From assembly GCA_000961655.1 (NCBI GenBank), contig LADR01000013.1, forward strand, positions 62,001-126,000: a stretch of DNA of 64,000 bases, read 5' to 3'. Positions 60,444 to 64,000 of this stretch are shown one piece after another. A program made the translations under genes and the position numbers. The notes beneath the pieces are model-generated. The model was not told where the DNA came from. It did not search any database and saw nothing but the letters and a program-made list of their open reading frames with translations. The stretch is from Desulfatitalea sp. BRH_c12 (GTDB lineage: Bacteria > Desulfobacterota > Desulfobacteria > Desulfobacterales > Desulfosarcinaceae). How positions within the stretch are numbered: position 1 is the first letter of the stretch; the number at the start of each line of letters is the position of its first letter.

Positions 60444-60471
60444 GTGTAAAGTGTAAAGTCTAAAGTGTTAA
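60444..60471. repeat. 7-bp tandem repeats, left member of an inverted pair
   Basis: Four heptads GTGTAAA, GTGTAAA, GTCTAAA, GTGTTAA. Their complement recurs in opposite orientation at 60706-60740, bounding a 230-bp segment. Confidence 0.7.
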
Positions 60472-60536
60472 GAGAAGGCCTGCCGCCCCCGAGTGCGACT
60501 TAAACGTGGCGAGCCTGCTTTCAAGACATTGACAAT

Positions 60537-60584
60537 GGGTGCGCAACCAACTATCAATTCTGGTAATATGGTTTGGTTATGCAG
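60537..60584. repeat. Partial copy of dispersed repeat (TTTGGTTATGCAG)
   Basis: GCAACCAACTATCAATTCTGG followed by TTTGGTTATGCAG parallels 47492-47527 (GCAACCGCAACTTTCTGG ... TTTGGTTATGCAG). It sits between the two heptad arrays. Confidence 0.45.
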
Positions 60585-60705
60585 ACCAGGTATGGGTGTC
60601 ACCAGAAGGTCACGTTGCCATTTTCTTAGACCCTTTAACAAAAGCATGCCCGTAAAAGCATGCAACATGGGCAGGTGAGCATATCAGCGCGACAGAATGC
60701 CTCCC

Positions 60706-60740
60706 TTTTACACTTTAAACTTTACACTTAACACTTCAAT
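60706..60740. repeat. 7-bp tandem repeats, right member of an inverted pair
   Basis: Heptads TTTTACA, CTTTAAA, CTTTACA, CTTAACA, CTTCAAT. They are the inverted counterpart of 60444-60471 and end 16 bp before the next start. Confidence 0.7.
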
Positions 60741-60755
60741 AGTACGAGGTGTCCG

Positions 60756-61247
60756 ATGCCCATCTACGAATTCTACTGTGGTTCTTGCAACACTATTTTC
60801 AATTTCTTTTCGCGGTCCATCAATACCACCAAAACCCCCTGCTGCCCTGTCTGCAAAACAGAAACCTTGTCCCGGCGGATGTCGGCGTTTGCCGTGACCG
60901 GCAGGGCCAAAGAGGGCGGCGATGCGGAAGAACTGCCGTTCGATGAATCCAAAATGGAACAAGCCATGCAAATGCTGGCCGGCGAAGCGGAGAACATTAA
61001 CGAGGATGATCCGCGTCAGGCCGCCAACCTGATGCGCAAACTGAGCAGCATGACCGGATTGGAATTGGGCGGTGGCATGGAAGAAGCACTGCGCCGCATG
61101 GAAAATGGTGAAGATCCCGAGCAGATAGAGGCCGAAATGGGCGATGTGCTCGAAAACGAAGATCCTTTTCAGTTGGCTGCCAAAAGAGGCGGGGCAGGGC
61201 TAAGGCGCAAAGCGCCCCGCCACGACGCCACGCTGTATGACCTGTAA
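60756..61247 (+). CDS. FmdB-family zinc-ribbon protein
   Basis: A 163-residue protein beginning MPIYEFYCGSC with a second pair CPVC, the FmdB-type zinc ribbon (residues 1-45). The rest is acidic and helical (KMEQAMQMLAGEAENINEDD), with repeated GEDPEQIEAEMGDVLENEDP. Probably a small regulatory or chaperone-like cytoplasmic protein; the role is unknown. It is followed after 21 bp by the macro-domain gene. Confidence 0.82.
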   Translation: MPIYEFYCGSCNTIFNFFSRSINTTKTPCCPVCKTETLSRRMSAFAVTGRAKEGGDAEELPFDESKMEQAMQMLAGEAENINEDDPRQAANLMRKLSSMTGLELGGGMEEALRRMENGEDPEQIEAEMGDVLENEDPFQLAAKRGGAGLRRKAPRHDATLYDL

Positions 61248-61268
61248 GTGTCACGGCAAGGAGGCAAC

Positions 61269-61799
61269 ATGGGGGTAACGGATCGAATCGCGCTCCAACA
61301 AGGCGACATCACCCGGATGCAGGTGGATGCCATCGTCAATGCGGCCAACACCTCCTTGCTGGGCGGCGGCGGGGTGGATGGTGCCATTCATCGGGCCGCC
61401 GGACCGGAACTGCTTGCGGAGTGTCGCGCCATCGGAGGCTGCCCGACCGGCGAGGCGCGCATCACCGCCGGCTACAGGCTTACGGCCCGGCATGTCATCC
61501 ACACCGTAGGGCCTGTGTACAGCGCTAAACCGCGGGATGGCCAATTGCTGCATGCCTGTTATATGAACAGTCTGTCGCTGGCGGTCCAGAACCAGGTCCG
61601 CACAATCGCTTTTCCCGCCATCAGTTGCGGCGTATACGGCTATCCTATTGATGAAGCCTGCCAAATCGCCGTAGATACCTGTATCGAATTCCTTCAGGAT
61701 CATCCTGAATTGGAAAAAGTCGTTTTCGTCCTGTTTTCAAGTGCGGATCTCGAAGTCTACCGCCTGTACTGCAGCGCGTTGCCGGATAATAAAAGATGA
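61269..61799 (+). CDS. Macro domain protein (O-acetyl-ADP-ribose deacetylase type)
   Basis: A 176-residue macro domain. Nucleotide-binding motifs are DAIVNAANTSLLGGGGVDGAIH and FPAISCGVYGYPIDEA, with HVIHTVGPVY, the MacroD/YmdB-like pattern. Such proteins hydrolyse O-acetyl-ADP-ribose or remove ADP-ribose from proteins. AAGGAGG precedes the ATG at 61269. No ADP-ribosyltransferase partner is nearby. Confidence 0.9.
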   Translation: MGVTDRIALQQGDITRMQVDAIVNAANTSLLGGGGVDGAIHRAAGPELLAECRAIGGCPTGEARITAGYRLTARHVIHTVGPVYSAKPRDGQLLHACYMNSLSLAVQNQVRTIAFPAISCGVYGYPIDEACQIAVDTCIEFLQDHPELEKVVFVLFSSADLEVYRLYCSALPDNKR

Positions 61800-62306
61800 C
61801 CGCCGACGGTCTGCGATGGCCTGATTCAAAGCGGTGCAGCGTTTGCGACCCTCCCGCGAAAATGCTAAAAAAGGGGATAACCGGCAGCAATTCTCGGTGA
61901 ACCTTCACAGTGCGTTCAGGTCATGGTCCGGGGCACCATTGGCCATACATTTTTAGTGCCGCTTGGGTGCAGCGCAGGAAAAGCGGCCTGGACTGTTTGA
62001 GCGCAGCGAGTTTCCAGGCCGCCCGGAGCGCACCCTTAGCGGCACTTGAAATGTGTGGCCGGTGAACCGGACCATGACCTGAACGCACTGTGCGCGCATT
62101 GGACCCAAACGAATGCTGTTCAGCGAGAATTGCTGGATAGCGGGCCGATTTCCTTTGACAACGGGCCTGTGAATCGGATACCGGTTCTATTTCATTTAGT
62201 TCGGCAGCGCTCGATGTTTGACATAATCACCGGTTATGGTTAGGTTGACGCAACGCGCGCAGGAACCACGTGCCCACGCGATGGATAATGAATCAAGGAG
62301 GATATC
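61800..62306. other. 507-bp gap with a long palindrome, upstream of the selenoprotein gene
   Basis: No credible gene. 61906-62092 is a long inverted repeat; the rest leads to AAGGAGG (62295-62301), the ribosome site of the HesB-like gene. Confidence 0.5.
61906..62092. repeat. 187-bp long inverted repeat with ACTGTTTGAGCGCAGC apex
   Basis: The outer arms (61906-61931 and 62067-62092) are a perfect 26-bp inverted repeat; the pairing continues imperfectly inward (about 35 more positions) to an inner stem GCGGCCTGGA/TCCAGGCCGC. The 20-nt apical loop includes ACTGTTTGAGCGCAGC, identical to the palindrome at 57.9 kb. Confidence 0.75.
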
Positions 62307-62630
62307 ATGTTCGAAGTTACCCCTGCGGCCACGGAACAAATTGCGGCCTATTTTAAGGACAAGGAAGTTCGTCCGATACGGATTTTCCTGAATGAAGGCG
62401 GCTGAGGCGGACCCGGCCTGGCCATGGCTCTGGATGAGCCAAACGAACTGGACAAGGAATTTGATGTGGACGGCTATAAATATATCGTCAATCAAGAGTT
62501 CCTGGACCGTGCGCAACCCATCAAAGTCGATTTTCATATGTATGGTTTTAAACTGGATTGCGGTATGGAATTTAATGCCGGTGGCTGCTCCGGATGCGGC
62601 ACAGGCTCTTCCAGCAGCTGCAGTTGCTAA
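62307..62630 (+). CDS. HesB/IscA-like selenoprotein (Sec at residue 33, TGA 62403-62405)
   Basis: The frame reads from ATG 62307 (AAGGAGG upstream) to TAA 62630, 107 residues, interrupted only by an in-frame TGA at 62403-62405. The peptide around it is FLNEGG-U-GGPGLAMALDEP, exactly where HesB/IscA-like proteins have cysteine, and HesB-like selenoproteins are known in this lineage. A 6-bp hairpin with loop TGGAT lies 25 nt downstream, as bacterial SECIS elements require. The C-terminus is cysteine-rich (CSGCGTGSSSSCSC). The fold suggests Fe-S or metal handling. A reader missing the Sec would call this a pseudogene or start it at 62424. Confidence 0.82.
62425..62441 (+). promoter_or_regulatory. 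Candidate bacterial SECIS hairpin
   Basis: TGGCTC (62425-62430) pairs with GAGCCA (62436-62441) around loop TGGAT. The loop begins 25 nt after the TGA and has G at its second position, matching the rules used for bacterial SECIS elements. Confidence 0.65.
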
Positions 62631-62655
62631 GTAGATCGACACCTTGACCCACCAC

Positions 62656-62690
62656 AAAGGGCGGATGCGCAAGAAGCGCATCCGCTCTTT
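62656..62690 (+). terminator. Hairpin terminator after the selenoprotein gene
   Basis: AAAGGGCGGATGCGC pairs with GCGCATCCGCTCTTT, 15 bp with one G-T, around loop AAGAA, ending in CTCTTT. Confidence 0.75.
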
Positions 62691-62842
62691 GCTTAGGATG
62701 CTCAGGATGCTGCGGCAAATTGACGCCCGGCTGCAGCTATGATAACGATGCCAATGTATTCTATTGCTGCTCTATCATGCAGGCATGATTCCACACACGG
62801 ATTGGTACGCCAAAATGTCACACCTTCATTGAAAGTGGTATC

Positions 62843-63013
62843 ATGTCCATATTTCTTCTCCTGATTTTGTTCGTTGCCGTGTTCGTTTTTATTGGCTGGC
62901 GGATCGCCAAATCCCAGCCGCCGCATCGTCCCCCCAGCAAGATGGCAAGATACGTTTGCCCTGTTTGCAATGAAAAGGAGTGCGAGTGTCACAAGGCGGA
63001 TGAAAACGGGTAA
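62843..63013 (+). CDS. Small membrane-anchored cysteine protein, 56 residues
   Basis: MSIFLLLILFVAVFVFIGW is one membrane helix; a proline-rich linker (SQPPHRPPSK) leads to ARYVCPVCNEKECECH, a compact CxxC...CxC motif that may bind zinc or iron. Upstream GAAAGTGG is a weak ribosome site. It lies between the selenoprotein and nitroreductase genes on the same strand. Not a family I can name. Confidence 0.55.
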   Translation: MSIFLLLILFVAVFVFIGWRIAKSQPPHRPPSKMARYVCPVCNEKECECHKADENG

Positions 63014-63073
63014 TCATCTGCCCGCGTACTTGCATGTCGCAAATCTACCTTCACCCCCGCAAGGAGCAAGTGT

Positions 63074-63613
63074 ATGACCGACCTGATGACTTTGATTCAA
63101 GAACGGCGTAGCATCCGTAAGTATGAAGATCGAGAGGTTCCCGAGGACGCCCTGCGGCAGGTGCTCGAAGCGGTGCGCTGGTCGCCCTCCTGGGCCAATA
63201 CCCAGTGCTGGGAAGTGATTGTGGTGAAAAGTGCGGCAGCCAAGGAGAAACTGCAGGCCAGCCTGTCGAGCAATCCTGCCACCAAAGCGCTGGTGCAGGC
63301 GCCCGTCGTGTTGGTGCTGTGTGCCAAAACCAAATCTTCAGGCTTTTACAAAGACCAGGCCGCCACCAAATTCGGCGATTGGCTGATGTACGATTTGGGC
63401 ATTGCCACCCAGAGCATTTGTCTGACTGCTCACAGCCTGGGACTGGCTACCGTCGTCGTGGGTCTGTTCGATCACGGCAAGGCCGCCGAAGCGATGCAGG
63501 TGCCGGACGGATATGAACTGGTCACCATGATTCCGCTGGGTTATCCGGCCAAAAGCGGCAGCGCCCCCAAACGGCGGGAGATCGCTGAGTTCACCCACTA
63601 TGAGCAGTGGTAA
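63074..63613 (+). CDS. Nitroreductase family FMN protein
   Basis: A 179-residue nitroreductase-fold protein. RRSIRKYEDREVPEDAL and WSPSWANTQCWEVIVV near the N-terminus bind FMN; the C-terminal MIPLGYPAKSG is typical. These enzymes reduce nitro-aromatics or quinones with NAD(P)H. AAGGAGC precedes the ATG. Confidence 0.9.
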   Translation: MTDLMTLIQERRSIRKYEDREVPEDALRQVLEAVRWSPSWANTQCWEVIVVKSAAAKEKLQASLSSNPATKALVQAPVVLVLCAKTKSSGFYKDQAATKFGDWLMYDLGIATQSICLTAHSLGLATVVVGLFDHGKAAEAMQVPDGYELVTMIPLGYPAKSGSAPKRREIAEFTHYEQW

Positions 63614-63783
63614 AAGCATACCGCGGCCTTTGGTTTTGACGAATTCTTCTCGCTGCACACGCTACGGCTCGGGTCCCTAAACGCTCGCTCCGGATCCGCT
63701 GATCCCCCATGGGTAACCGCACATTGCGGCTGTTCATGAGAAAGGGATAGGGAAAAAAGATAGAGACCCCGGCGTCAAAAATC

Positions 63784-64000
63784 ATGGCATACCATGCGGC
63801 CACAAAGCATCATTTCCACCGGTATGCCCGCTCGGCCGGACACATGGATTGGGCCAACCAGCCCAATCCATTCCGCGTGTACGAAGATTCTCCCATGTTC
63901 CGGTTGGGGGTGTCGGATGGCCATGTGGCCCGCATGCCTTATGCGGATCTTTATGCGCCCGCCCATGAACCGCAGCCTCTGGATCGGACGACCATAGGTT
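63784..64000 (+). CDS. SagB-type nitroreductase-like protein, partial
   Basis: The first 72 codons of a gene running off the window. YHAATKHHFHRYARSAGHMD followed by WANQPNPFRVYE is the start pattern of the SagB/ThcOx nitroreductase group, whose members include azoline-oxidising enzymes and others of unknown function. An in-frame stop lies a few codons upstream of the ATG, so the start is well bounded, although its ribosome site is weak. No peptide-modification partners are visible. Confidence 0.7.
   Translation, partial: MAYHAATKHHFHRYARSAGHMDWANQPNPFRVYEDSPMFRLGVSDGHVARMPYADLYAPAHEPQPLDRTTIG

Noticed and set aside
60444-60740. An insertion sequence bounded by the heptad arrays
   Set aside because: The enclosed 230 bp have no transposase frame and no flanking duplication was seen; kept only as an inverted repeat pair.
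62403-62405. The TGA as a nonsense mutation making the HesB-like gene a pseudogene
   Set aside because: Homology continues in the same frame without shift, the position is the normal cysteine site, and a SECIS-like hairpin follows; selenocysteine fits better.

Overview
The window looks like chromosomal DNA from a strictly anaerobic, Gram-negative member of the Desulfobacterota (Desulfosarcina/Desulfobacteraceae-like; inferred from gene content, not measured). The evidence is a hybrid-cluster-protein operon with an HcpR-type Crp/Fnr regulator, a HesB-like selenoprotein read through an in-frame TGA, a split purH pair, two long acetyl-CoA hydrolase/transferase paralogues, a meso-DAP type MurE and many lipoproteins. 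Base composition looks moderately GC-rich and even. No tRNA, rRNA, CRISPR array, prophage or intact transposase gene was seen.

Layout. 0-4.4 kb: hcp, a degenerate HD-domain protein and a ferredoxin-like protein on the minus strand, divergent from an hcpR-like regulator, with two TTGAC-type palindromes between them. 4.5-7.2 kb: ferritin-like protein, zinc-ribbon protein, fumC and a small conserved-looking protein. 7.4-13.3 kb: a membrane adenylate cyclase with an MshEN-like N-terminus, overlapping a LysM/pseudo-deacetylase lipoprotein and a LysM/TPR lipoprotein, then an MltF-like lytic transglycosylase; this reads as a signalling-to-envelope operon. 13.4-18.7 kb: crotonase, old-yellow-enzyme reductase, ThDP enzyme and 3-hydroxyacyl-CoA dehydrogenase, probably one catabolic route. 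19-26.6 kb: sorbosone-dehydrogenase-like lipoprotein, GDSL hydrolase, hybrid histidine kinase, radical SAM protein. 26.7-43 kb: a nearly complete division and cell-wall (dcw) cluster on the minus strand, from mraZ to ftsZ, without murB, ddl or ftsB. 43-50.8 kb: HD hydrolase, separate IMP cyclohydrolase and AICAR transformylase genes, Eis-like acetyltransferase, amidohydrolase, lipase, PilZ protein and acyl carrier protein. 51-64 kb: CoA-transferase paralogues, small housekeeping genes (HNH, DnaJ, holin-like, TrmJ-like, ndk, FmdB, macro domain), the HesB-like selenoprotein, a small membrane protein, a nitroreductase and the start of a SagB-type nitroreductase running off the end.

The most notable things are the selenocysteine-containing HesB/IscA-like gene with a plausible bacterial SECIS hairpin; an adenylate cyclase that may be controlled by cyclic di-GMP; a 146-bp MITE-like element with 20-bp terminal inverted repeats and an 8-bp target duplication, with larger nested relatives at 57.7-58.5 kb; hairpins with different stems but an identical ACTGTTTGAGCGCAGC loop; and short 7-bp and 8-bp tandem repeats at gene junctions, some of which encode the C-termini of MurE, MurG and IMP cyclohydrolase.
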